From Fimbriimonadaceae bacterium (GTDB taxonomy: Bacteria > Armatimonadota > Fimbriimonadia > Fimbriimonadales > Fimbriimonadaceae), in contig JAMLGR010000016.1 of the NCBI GenBank assembly GCA_023957775.1, positions 45,535 through 109,534 of the forward strand: a stretch of 64,000 nt of DNA. The letters are read 5' to 3'. Within the stretch, counting starts at the first letter, position 1; the number at the start of each line of letters is the position of its first letter. Shown here in pieces: positions 16,525-25,001 of this stretch. The position numbers and the translations under genes were made by a program. Below the pieces are notes generated by a model. It saw nothing but the letters and a program-made list of their open reading frames with translations. It was not told the origin of the DNA and made no database searches.

Positions 16525-16617
16525 ATGCGTTTCGGACTCATCGCGAACCACCCATCAGCGGACCGAGGCTGTGCCAAGTCCTCGTCCGCCAAGTGCAAGG
16601 TGAGGGACGACGGATGA
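16525..16617 (+). CDS. 30-residue leader peptide derived from the Rhs start
   Basis: The ATG at 16525 is at the same place after the GGAGG site as the Rhs starts, and the peptide begins MRFGLIANH against MRIGLVANR in the Rhs proteins. It then diverges and stops at 16615-16617, overlapping the ATG of the next gene (ATGA at 16614). It is either a leftover of cargo exchange or a leader that couples translation of the downstream gene. Confidence 0.5.
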   Translation: MRFGLIANHPSADRGCAKSSSAKCKVRDDG

Positions 16618-18224
16618 AGCTCAGGCTACTGTTGGTTTCGTTCTCCATGCTCCTCGTTCTCACCGGTCTGGTCAGGGCAGGTGAGTACGTGCTTAAGCCA
16701 ACCGACCCCACCCTCCCGCACAACCCATATGGAGGCACGATCGCTTGGAATGGGAGTTCAAGCAACTATGGCTCCTACGAAACTGGATATGGTTCCGGCA
16801 TCGCCGGAGCATCGTACGTCAGCTGCAGCGGTACGATCACTACGGTGTATGAATGGCAGCGGGATGAGATCGAGGATCCGAACGACCCCGGCGAGATGAT
16901 CGATGATCCACTCGATAACCCTCCAGCCGAAGTCGTGTCGAAGCAGTATTGTTTTGCGATGGCCGTTGCAACTTCAGTGGCCTCTAGTCCAATCGCGGTC
17001 TCAGACAACGGCTTGGGCTTCGAGCCGGAGATTGGCGGGTATGGCCTCGGAGCCTATTCGATCTGTGAGGGAACCCTCTACACGAAGATCGCGGGAGGGC
17101 AGGAGATCACTCTAACGTGCACCCCGAGCGCTTACGCGGAATCGGATGCCACTGACGCCACGGCTTCGGTCCTGTATCGTTCGGCGATCATTGTGCCCAA
17201 GGTGGAGATTCTCGGGGCCACGCCCCTCACCTCTCCACTGGATCTCAAAGTGCAAACCGGCCAGCAGATAACGTGCTGGGTAACGCAGACCACCACCGAT
17301 CCGATTCCGAGCGAGCCGCTGCCGCTCGCAGCGTACTCTTGGGGCACCGAGGCGCCGCCTGGGGTTGAGCTGGTGGATCCCATGCTGTTCAAGAGTTACA
17401 CCCACACCACATCCCTTGGCAAGCTCAACCACCACGCTCGTTCAGATGTTATTCAGCCGACGTACAGCTTCTTTACAGGGGACAACGGAGTCATAGTCGT
17501 GAAGTGCGTCGTCACCTTCGGACCCGCGCCAGAAGGTTCGATGTATGCCGGTGGCCTTCCATCCTTCACGGCCAAGTCCCCAATACTTACGTCGAAGCGA
17601 CCGATAGGGGATTTTGGGGCAGTGGCGTCCGGTCAAGTCGTGCTCAACGATCCTGACAACTTCCAATTCGGTACGGCAGCGCTAAACGGACAGAGGTGGA
17701 CGGGCGTCCACATCGATCCGTCCCCTTTTTCCGCTGAGGGGCAAGGATGCTTTGTTCAGCTGATCAGCGCCCAGCGAGACGTTTACAGGAACACCTCACC
17801 GGGGTTGCCCTCTCATTTCACTTACTCCACAAGCGGTGCGCTTGACACGGCGTTTCCCTACCCCCTTCCAAGTTCCGGTTGGAATCTGCCAGGTGACGGC
17901 GTTTTTGAAGACTCGCCGTTACAGCCCCTGAACTTGTATCTTGGCACTGGCGGTAACGACTGGTATCGGTCGAGCGCGGACGATTCATTCGAAGTCTGGG
18001 CGTTGTACAAGCCACCGTCCGTTCAGAATCAAGCGACAACTTGGGTTCCGTTTGCGAAATACTCATGGTCGTGGACCGGGCTGGCTGAGAAGACCGGTGG
18101 CAGTTGGGGGATGACTGCCGGGAGTGGCGGCCCAACGTCCGGACTTCAATCCTCTAAGATCTTCCCAGAGTGGAACACTTTCTCGCCTAGTCCGTTTCAA
18201 TTCATAGGAGTACCGCCCCAATGA
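16614..18224 (+). CDS. Secreted protein of unknown function
   Basis: A 536-residue protein with a signal peptide (MKLRLLLVSFSMLLVLTG.., cleavage near VRA-GE). The body is rich in Ser, Thr, Gly and aromatic residues, with features of beta-sandwich surface proteins. I recognise no family. The last 125 residues contain GTGGNDWYRSS and NQATTWVPFAKYSWSW and recur as a remnant in unit 1 (13334-13711). It overlaps the upstream leader peptide and the downstream TPR-like gene by ATGA at both ends, so all three are translationally linked behind the poly-C promoter. Confidence 0.7.
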   Translation: MKLRLLLVSFSMLLVLTGLVRAGEYVLKPTDPTLPHNPYGGTIAWNGSSSNYGSYETGYGSGIAGASYVSCSGTITTVYEWQRDEIEDPNDPGEMIDDPLDNPPAEVVSKQYCFAMAVATSVASSPIAVSDNGLGFEPEIGGYGLGAYSICEGTLYTKIAGGQEITLTCTPSAYAESDATDATASVLYRSAIIVPKVEILGATPLTSPLDLKVQTGQQITCWVTQTTTDPIPSEPLPLAAYSWGTEAPPGVELVDPMLFKSYTHTTSLGKLNHHARSDVIQPTYSFFTGDNGVIVVKCVVTFGPAPEGSMYAGGLPSFTAKSPILTSKRPIGDFGAVASGQVVLNDPDNFQFGTAALNGQRWTGVHIDPSPFSAEGQGCFVQLISAQRDVYRNTSPGLPSHFTYSTSGALDTAFPYPLPSSGWNLPGDGVFEDSPLQPLNLYLGTGGNDWYRSSADDSFEVWALYKPPSVQNQATTWVPFAKYSWSWTGLAEKTGGSWGMTAGSGGPTSGLQSSKIFPEWNTFSPSPFQFIGVPPQ

Positions 18225-19186
18225 GACAATTGAACTGTCAGCACTTGGTCATGCTCGCCGTCTTGGCGCTTGCGTCGCCGGCGGCTGCCCAACAGCGGTA
18301 CTTTCCGCCGGATCCGGCGGAGGTCGCGAAGGAAGCGCGGATAAGCGAGCTCATCGGCCAGGGGCATCAGGAGGAACGAATCGGCAACGTGCCGGCTGCG
18401 ATCGCGAAACTGCAAGACGCCTGCGTCGTCGAAGCGACCCGATCAGGAGGTTTCTTCTCGTGGGCCCGGCTTATGCTCGCGAGGACCTACCTGCGCGCGG
18501 GGCGGGACGCCGAGGCCATCGAGGCTTACAAGCACGTGTTTGCCTGGAACTCCGCCAAGGGCGATTTGGAGCCCGGCTTTGGCGACTTCGTCAAATACGC
18601 GATGGAGTTCGCGATTCTGCTGGCAAAGACCGGTCGCCCACAAGAGGCGAAGGCCATGTACTATTTCGGTCTGCGCAACTTCAACCCCTTTAAGGAGCGC
18701 CCCATCGAGCCGATCCCATTCCTCACCGTGTTCGCCCCCGAGGAAGAAGGCGAATCCTGGGAATACACGCCCGAGAGGCTCGAGGCGGCGGCCCTCATGA
18801 TTCAGATCATGGAGGGCGGGATGTTGAACCGAGTGACCCATGAGGAAACCTCTGCGGTGCAGTTGGCTCCGAGAGTGCGGGAACTCGCCCCAGATTGGTT
18901 CTACCCCTACTTGTATCGCGCGGCACAGGGTTGGAACAGCGAACAAACATCCTCCGATTTGGCGCTGGCGCAGGCCCTAGCCCGCACCAGCGTTGAAAGG
19001 GAGGTGGTTGAGTTGTACCGACGGCAGCTGGCCGAACACAAAGCCCTGCTTGAAGCCGCGGACCTTGCCCCATCCTCGGATCTTCGTCCGATGAAAGAGG
19101 GTGCCGAGCGTCGTGCACGAATGCAGTGTTTGAGACCCAACGAGCAGGTGCTCCGAAGGATCTCGATCGACCTTCCAGGCGGATAG
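18221..19186 (+). CDS. Secreted TPR-like helical protein (copy 2)
   Basis: A 321-residue paralogue of 13708-14559 with a signal peptide (cleavage near AAA-QQ) and TPR-like helices (LMLARTYLRAGRDAEAIEAY, EFAILLAKTGRPQEAKAMYY). Its C-terminus runs about 35 residues further than in copy 1 (APSSDLRPMKEGAERR..). ATG 18221 overlaps the preceding stop. A partner role with the secreted protein at 16614 is inferred from conserved linkage in two units. Confidence 0.7.
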   Translation: MRQLNCQHLVMLAVLALASPAAAQQRYFPPDPAEVAKEARISELIGQGHQEERIGNVPAAIAKLQDACVVEATRSGGFFSWARLMLARTYLRAGRDAEAIEAYKHVFAWNSAKGDLEPGFGDFVKYAMEFAILLAKTGRPQEAKAMYYFGLRNFNPFKERPIEPIPFLTVFAPEEEGESWEYTPERLEAAALMIQIMEGGMLNRVTHEETSAVQLAPRVRELAPDWFYPYLYRAAQGWNSEQTSSDLALAQALARTSVEREVVELYRRQLAEHKALLEAADLAPSSDLRPMKEGAERRARMQCLRPNEQVLRRISIDLPGG

Positions 19187-19459
19187 AAGATTGGCGATCG
19201 GTTGATCGATGCCGTTGCCCGATATCCCGTTGCGGGTCTCTGATATGTAACTAAGCTCGGCCAGCAAGCCGGCACCGGGGTCTCGGCACCCATCGCGGAA
19301 CCGGTACCAGGCGTCGCATCTGACAGCAGTTACATGAGCCGCTGAGACCAGCGCGCGTCTGGTCATGGTCACTCAATTGTCTCTCAAATCCCAGAGACGA
19401 TATGAGACTTCCTGAGATGTCTGTAGACTCAACACCAGCGCGTTGAACCTGCCGAACCC
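19187..19459 (+). other. Conserved right end of unit 2
   Basis: No gene is visible in these 273 bp. The stretch from 19370 (CTCAATTGTCTCTCAAATCC, then AGAGACGATATGAGACTTCC) is the shared right end and carries several GAGAC/GTCTC elements. Confidence 0.5.
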
Positions 19460-19508
19460 TCCATGGGGTGGAAGAGGTCGCACGTTCGAATCGTGTCGCC
19501 CCGACCAG
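19460..19508 (+). repeat. att-like repeat 3 (tRNA-Pro 3' half)
   Basis: An exact 49-bp copy of 7409-7457 at the boundary of units 2 and 3. Confidence 0.85.
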
Positions 19509-19805
19509 GATTTGAACCTAAATCTCGCCTTTTCGCGCCTTCAGCGCGCTGGAAGTCACTCAAACATCTCTCAGTAAATTGAGAGACCTGATGAGAGACT
19601 CATCGTTGAAACTGGTGATTCCAGATTCAAATGTGGGCCAATGACCTCTTCCGCACCGTGGAAGAGGTCCTCCCCAGCGTCCCGGCATGAGGGTCGTTGT
19701 CGTGAGGACCGTTCGGTGCGCAACGAACGAAGTTGGCCGTCGTGCTGACACCGAAGTCCTCACCGTCATTCTTTCAGAACTAGTAAAATTACCAGCCAGT
19801 ACGGA
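19509..19805 (+). other. Conserved left end of unit 3
   Basis: No gene is visible. It aligns with the left ends at 7458 and 16225. The hairpin at 19643-19669 is perfect here: GACCTCTTCC, loop GCACCGT, GGAAGAGGTC. Its CTTCC/GGAAG core plus AGGTC equals the tRNA-Pro anticodon stem and variable loop. Confidence 0.6.
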
Positions 19806-19837
19806 TTGACATACCCCCCCCCCCTGGTCCTTATCCT
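19806..19837 (+). promoter_or_regulatory. Poly-C promoter of rhs copy 2 (11 C)
   Basis: TTGACA (19806-19811) and TATCCT (19832-19837) are separated by 20 bp that include eleven C. The GGAGG ribosome site and its spacing to ATG 19865 match copy 1 closely. Confidence 0.65.
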
Positions 19838-19864
19838 AACCAGTACCTGGAGGTCTTAGGACAC

Positions 19865-22800
19865 ATGCGTATCGGACTGGTTGCCAACCGCCTTCTCTCA
19901 CTCGTTTTGTGCATCACACTGCTGCTGGGCAGTTCCTGGTCTGGCATCGCGTACACCTACTCTGGGATCTCGACCGCGCTGCAGGGTTTCCGTCCGCGGC
20001 CCGGCCAGTACACCGAAGCCCCCAAGGCACCGTATCTCGGCGCGCGTCCGAGCCGGGACCCGCGCGGCCGAGGCATTTGGAGCAAACAGACGCTTCAAGA
20101 TTTCGAGACCGCGAACATGGACCGCGCTCAGGCCTCCCTCGAGCCCTCGCCCATGGCGGGCATGCACACCGTCTCGGTCGATCCGGCGCCGGGCACGAAC
20201 TTCCCGTGGGAGGGAGCGTTCCAGTCCCACTACGGCATCGTCAACTCCGGTTGCGGCAACAAAATGACCGCGGTGCCGCTGCTTTCTTGGAAGTGTCGAG
20301 GCGGCATGGTCCTGGATTTCACGCTCTACAACAACTCGCAATCGAGCTATGTCGACGAGTTGGGGCACCACTGGACCTGGACCTACGACATCTATATCAA
20401 CAACCTCACGGGCAACCCCATCGTCCATTGGGGAGACGGTCTCTGCATCGCCTTCACCAAGCACGTCGACGGGGGAACGACGACCTACATCGCCCCGGCC
20501 GGGACGTACGACGATCTGGTCAAGAACGGAAACGACACCTGGACGCTGACGAAAAAGGACGGAACGGTCTACTCGTTCAACGACGAAGGGTTCTGCGGGC
20601 AGATCGAGGACCGCAACGGAAATGCGATCACGCTCTCGCTCGATGCCAACAACTACGTCACCACCATCACCGACCCGACGGGCCGTCAGATCGATCTGGA
20701 TTACGACGGCAGCCACCGGATCACCTCGATCACGGATCCCTTGGACCGGGTGTGGGAGTTTTCCTACAACGGCTCGAACGAACTGACCGAGATCGAGTGG
20801 CCGGATCTGGATTCGGTCGCTTACTCGGATACTTTCACCTACGGCACGGGCCACGTCATCGCCAGCCATACGGACCGGCGCGGAAAGACCTGGTCATTCA
20901 CCTACAACACCGACGCCTCGCTTGCCACCGAGACCGACCCGCTGAGCCACCAGGTGAGCGTGAGCTACGCCTCCGGTGCCACGACCCGAACGGATCCGCT
21001 CTCTCATACGCGCGTGGACAACTATTCCAGCGGCAAACTCACGAGCCGCGTCGACGAGTCGAGCTTCTCGGTCAGCTTCACCAGCCGCGATTCGAACAAC
21101 AACGTCACCGCGCTGACCGACCGGCGGGGCAAGAGCTGGTCGCTAACCTACGACTCCAGTGGCAACGTCACCTCGGTCACCGACCCGCTTTCGCACGCCA
21201 AGACCTTCACCTACAACTCCTTCAGCCAGGTGCTGACCGCCACGGACGAGCTCGACAACGAGACGGTGTTCGAGTACGACGGAAGCGGAAATCTGGAGAC
21301 GGTCACCGATCCCTTGGACCGGGATGTCGAGACGAACGGCTACGACGCCTACGGCCAGTTGACCTCGAGCAGCAACTATCTCGACGAGGAGACCACCCTG
21401 GCCTATGACACGGACGGGAACCTGACCAGCATCACGGATCCGCTCTCAAACGAGACGGTACTCGTTTACGACGATCTGGGGCACCTGACGAGCATCACGG
21501 ACGCGAACTCGAACACCGAGGAGGTCGAGTACGACGATTGGGGCCGACCGGTTCTGTTCACGCATGCTGACGCCTCCACGAAGGAGCGTACGTACCTGGT
21601 GACCGGCCAGGTCCTGACCCAGACCGACGAGCTGAGCCACACCACGACCTACGCGTACGACAACGCCGGGCGCCTGACCAGCGTGACGAACGCCGAGAGC
21701 GAGACCGAGAGCTACGGCTACGACGCGGCGGATCGCCGCACCACCGTGACCAACGGCCGCGGCAAGACCCGCACCTATACGTTCACAAACCGCGGCGAGG
21801 CGGCGACGCTGACCCTTGCCGACAGCTCGGTGGAGCAGTGGAGCTACAACGGCAACGGGGACGTCACGGCCTACACGAACCCGCTGTCCCAGGTGATCTA
21901 CTACACCTTCGACGATGCGGGCCGGCAGACGGGGGTGGACTACCCGACCGGCACGGACACCTCGTTCTCGTACGACGATGCCGACCGGCTGACCGCGATG
22001 AGCGACGCCACCGGCACCACCGAGTGGACCTTCGACGACGCCTCGCAGGTCACCGAGCTCGAGACGCCCCAGGGCACGATGGACTACACCTACGATCTGC
22101 CCGGGCGCAGGGCGACCATGGTGCAGGGAAGCGGCACGACGACTTACTCGTACGACGATGCCGGGCGGCTCACTTCCCTGGAGAACCCGTATTCGGAGAC
22201 CACGGCGTTCGAGTACGACGACGGCGGGAGGTTGACTAAGGAGACCTTCGATTCCGGCGTCTACACGCTCTACGGCTACGATTCTCGGGACCGGACCACT
22301 TCGGTGGTGCACAAGACCTCGGGAGCCTCGACGATCTCCTCGGAGAGCTACGCGTGGGACGACGCGGGGAACCTTGAAGAGAAAACCGTCGATACCGTGA
22401 CCACGACGTACGGCTACGACGACATCAACCAGCTTGTCAGCGAGTCGCGCAGCGGCTACAGCGCGAGCTACACATACGACGCCAACGGGAACAGGGCCTC
22501 CAAGACTCTGAACGGCACCACGGAGACCTACACCGTGGACGATGCCGACAAGTTGACGACGATCACGAGCGGCGGCAACACGGTCAAGAGCTTCACGTAC
22601 GACACGGCCGGGCGGACGACTGCCGTCACCACCAGTGCGGGGACGACGAGCCTCACCTACGACTACGAGGGGCGGATCACCCAGATCACGTACCCGAGCA
22701 CGGCGACCAACACGTTCACGTACAACGGTCTCGACACGAGGGTGGGGAAGGTCGACAGCTCGGGAACCAGCACGTACAAGCGCGACGGCGCGGGGGTGCT

Positions 22801-23584
22801 GGCACCGGTGCTCTCGGACGGCACGAGCGCCATGACCCCCGGCATCTCCTCCAGGGCATCGAGCACGACGACGTTCGATCATCACGACTATCTGGGCACG
22901 ACGAGTCTGCAGACCGCTGCGAACGAGTCGACGGTCTCGACCCGAACCTACGATGCGTTCGGCATGCCGGTCTCGACATCAGGCACCCCGAAGACAGGCT
23001 TTGGCTTTGTTGGAGCTTGCGATTACCAGGAGGATGTCGACTCCGACCTCAAACTGCTCGGGCATCGCTACTACGATCCCTCTACTGGCAGGTTTCTAAC
23101 GCGGGATCCACTTGGATATGATCGCAATTGGTACCAATATGTTTCTGGCAACCCGCTGAACGGCGTCGACCCCAGCGGTCTAATCCGCTGGAGCTTTCTA
23201 CTAAAGAAGCTTGCGCAACTCGTAGTTCAAGACCTTACAGATCCCGATGACGTTGTTCGGGAGGTAGTAGACGGAGCCAAACGACAAGTAATCGAGAGGA
23301 AGTACGTACCGCACAACGACGATCTCCCGGGTGGGTGGTACATTCCGCCAAAACCTCGCGCGCCACTCTTTGTTGTTCCCCTATCAGATCTGGGTGATCG
23401 GGTAGGTGGTTGGCCAGGTGAGATAATCGACTGGGTGAATCCAATTGGCATGATCCAAGACGTCGTGGACTTCACGTTGCTACCGTGGACTGACGGGGTG
23501 CGCGGAGATGGGATCATCCCCTTCCCAGGACTACGGCCAGAAGAGCGGCCAGGAGTTGAGGGGCACAAAGGCCGAATCAACTGA
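19865..23584 (+). CDS. Secreted Rhs/YD-repeat protein, putative polymorphic toxin 2
   Basis: A 1,239-residue protein almost identical to the one at 7834 up to the end of the Rhs core: signal peptide, YD repeats, GHRYYDPSTGRFLTRDP, then VDPSG starting at residue 1101, exactly the same position as VDPTG in copy 1. The remaining roughly 135 residues are unrelated to the first tip (RWSFLLKKLAQLVVQDL.., then a Pro/Gly-rich end). I do not recognise this tip. The pattern of a constant core with an exchanged tip is that of polymorphic toxins. The segment just before the core boundary (GFVGACDYQEDVDSDLKLLG) is already diverged from copy 1, so the exchange point probably lies near codon 1050. Confidence 0.85.
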   Translation: MRIGLVANRLLSLVLCITLLLGSSWSGIAYTYSGISTALQGFRPRPGQYTEAPKAPYLGARPSRDPRGRGIWSKQTLQDFETANMDRAQASLEPSPMAGMHTVSVDPAPGTNFPWEGAFQSHYGIVNSGCGNKMTAVPLLSWKCRGGMVLDFTLYNNSQSSYVDELGHHWTWTYDIYINNLTGNPIVHWGDGLCIAFTKHVDGGTTTYIAPAGTYDDLVKNGNDTWTLTKKDGTVYSFNDEGFCGQIEDRNGNAITLSLDANNYVTTITDPTGRQIDLDYDGSHRITSITDPLDRVWEFSYNGSNELTEIEWPDLDSVAYSDTFTYGTGHVIASHTDRRGKTWSFTYNTDASLATETDPLSHQVSVSYASGATTRTDPLSHTRVDNYSSGKLTSRVDESSFSVSFTSRDSNNNVTALTDRRGKSWSLTYDSSGNVTSVTDPLSHAKTFTYNSFSQVLTATDELDNETVFEYDGSGNLETVTDPLDRDVETNGYDAYGQLTSSSNYLDEETTLAYDTDGNLTSITDPLSNETVLVYDDLGHLTSITDANSNTEEVEYDDWGRPVLFTHADASTKERTYLVTGQVLTQTDELSHTTTYAYDNAGRLTSVTNAESETESYGYDAADRRTTVTNGRGKTRTYTFTNRGEAATLTLADSSVEQWSYNGNGDVTAYTNPLSQVIYYTFDDAGRQTGVDYPTGTDTSFSYDDADRLTAMSDATGTTEWTFDDASQVTELETPQGTMDYTYDLPGRRATMVQGSGTTTYSYDDAGRLTSLENPYSETTAFEYDDGGRLTKETFDSGVYTLYGYDSRDRTTSVVHKTSGASTISSESYAWDDAGNLEEKTVDTVTTTYGYDDINQLVSESRSGYSASYTYDANGNRASKTLNGTTETYTVDDADKLTTITSGGNTVKSFTYDTAGRTTAVTTSAGTTSLTYDYEGRITQITYPSTATNTFTYNGLDTRVGKVDSSGTSTYKRDGAGVLAPVLSDGTSAMTPGISSRASSTTTFDHHDYLGTTSLQTAANESTVSTRTYDAFGMPVSTSGTPKTGFGFVGACDYQEDVDSDLKLLGHRYYDPSTGRFLTRDPLGYDRNWYQYVSGNPLNGVDPSGLIRWSFLLKKLAQLVVQDLTDPDDVVREVVDGAKRQVIERKYVPHNDDLPGGWYIPPKPRAPLFVVPLSDLGDRVGGWPGEIIDWVNPIGMIQDVVDFTLLPWTDGVRGDGIIPFPGLRPEERPGVEGHKGRIN

Positions 23585-23625
23585 ATGCCACCAACACTGC
23601 CAGGTAGGCTGAGCTGCCGTAGTCG

Positions 23626-24651
23626 ATGAGCTCACCGAATCAGCACTCAACATTGGCCGAACTCTTGGCGCGCAAGGTCCTGGCTTTGAAGGCGGACGAG
23701 CGTATCGAGGCAGCTGATGCGATCCGGTCCGCGACACCGTTCGACAAGTGGGCCGAGCCTGCGCGATCAGATGCGATTTGCGAGTTCCTCGCAGCGATTG
23801 GGGAGCCCCAAGCTGCACTTATCGCCGCGAGTTCGTTCCAGCGCTCTTGTTCCGATCCTTGGAGTGGCGTCTTGCTCGCTTGGGCGCAGGCGGGGTGTCA
23901 CATGGAACGACATGCCATTGAGACCCTCAAGGGGGTTCACTGCATCCGCGAATATCGAACGTGGGCCGAAGAAGGAACGTTTAGAATGCTGCTGGCTTTG
24001 GGGGAGTTTGAGCGGGCTGCGACCTTCCTAACCAGCGGCGAATCAGGCGTTGCAGAACAAGGCGACAGAATGGCGCGCTGGCTTGAATCCACACGGTCCA
24101 CGCGGGGGCGTCGGTTTGAGGAACGCGGTGGATGGCACAAGCTCAGGCTCCTAACCAGCGAGGGAGCACACGACACGGATGGGCTCTCGGACCACTGGAC
24201 TTGCCACGAGAAACTCCACGATGTGGGAACCAAGCTTGTTAGAGGCGATCTGGGAGGTGCGGCTCGAGAGGCGAGGCTACTGACTCGAGTGGCTCCTCAG
24301 TATCCGTCAGGGTGGTGCCTCCTGGGCGCCGCACTCTCAAAGCTCCACGAACTTGATCGGGCCGAAGAAGCATTCGGCATCGCACTGGAACTGTGCCCGT
24401 CCTATTCGCTGGCGAGGTTCGGCCGCGCGCAAGTCAGATTCCGGCGCCGACGGTTTCATCTTGCGGCGCTTGACGCTGAGGAGGTAGTCCGAGCGGAGCC
24501 CATGCGACTGAAGGCTCATGCCATCGTATTCAGGTCCTTGATGTGGGTGGGACGCTTTCGAGACGCTTGGCATGCCTGGCGTGCGAGCAATTCCGCCGTC
24601 GAGCATGCACTGCGAGTCGAGCAGCTTGCCGATTCTTACAAGGTCCAATAA
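23626..24651 (+). CDS. TPR-like protein, possible immunity to Rhs tip 2
   Basis: A 341-residue cytoplasmic helical protein with no signal peptide. TPR-like repeats are clearest at the C-terminus (GWCLLGAALSKLHELDRAEE, then AFGIALELCPSYSLARFGRA). ATG 23626 lies 41 nt after the Rhs stop. Position suggests an immunity or accessory role, but it is larger than most immunity proteins and TPR proteins have many functions, so this is only a suggestion. Confidence 0.5.
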   Translation: MSSPNQHSTLAELLARKVLALKADERIEAADAIRSATPFDKWAEPARSDAICEFLAAIGEPQAALIAASSFQRSCSDPWSGVLLAWAQAGCHMERHAIETLKGVHCIREYRTWAEEGTFRMLLALGEFERAATFLTSGESGVAEQGDRMARWLESTRSTRGRRFEERGGWHKLRLLTSEGAHDTDGLSDHWTCHEKLHDVGTKLVRGDLGGAAREARLLTRVAPQYPSGWCLLGAALSKLHELDRAEEAFGIALELCPSYSLARFGRAQVRFRRRRFHLAALDAEEVVRAEPMRLKAHAIVFRSLMWVGRFRDAWHAWRASNSAVEHALRVEQLADSYKVQ

Positions 24652-24904
24652 TCCCTGCAGTCACCAACGAGGGCGAGGTCTTCCCCTCGAAGACAGGTTT
24701 GATTTTTGTTTTTTTGGGGGGGGGTACGGCTACCAGAAGGACACGACACATCGATTACTGCAAGGTACATGCTCGGGGCGGTGACGAGGTCTGGGCCGCA
24801 GTGGAGAACGACTTGCCTGAGCTGAAATCTTCTGTTGAAGGACTCTTGAGATCTCTCCCTGATGACCCGTAGGGCTGTAACGCTTATGGGCGAGAACGGA
24901 CTGG
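24652..24904 (+). other. Gene fragment with a T7G9 homopolymer tract
   Basis: An open frame ends at 24872 with protein-like sequence (IDYCKVHARGGDEVWAAVEN, then LLRSLPDDP), but its upstream part only overlaps the previous gene out of frame and no start is convincing. Seven T (24709-24715) followed by nine G (24716-24724) lie in the frame. Slippage there would switch the downstream part. It may be the end of a decayed immunity gene. Confidence 0.3.
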
Positions 24905-25001
24905 TTGCGGTCTCTCAATAGTCTCTCAAATCCCAGAGACGGTCTGAGACTTCCTGAGACGTCTGTAGACTCAAAACCACCGCGTTGAACCTGCCAAAAC
25001 C

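Larger units (their letters stand above)
16225..19508 (+). mobile_element. tRNA-Pro array unit 2 (secreted pair cargo)
   Basis: A 3,284-bp unit with the same left end, poly-C promoter and right end as units 1 and 3, but without an Rhs gene. After the first codons of the Rhs signal peptide it switches to a different two-gene cargo (16614 and 18221). It carries no recombinase gene. Confidence 0.75.
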
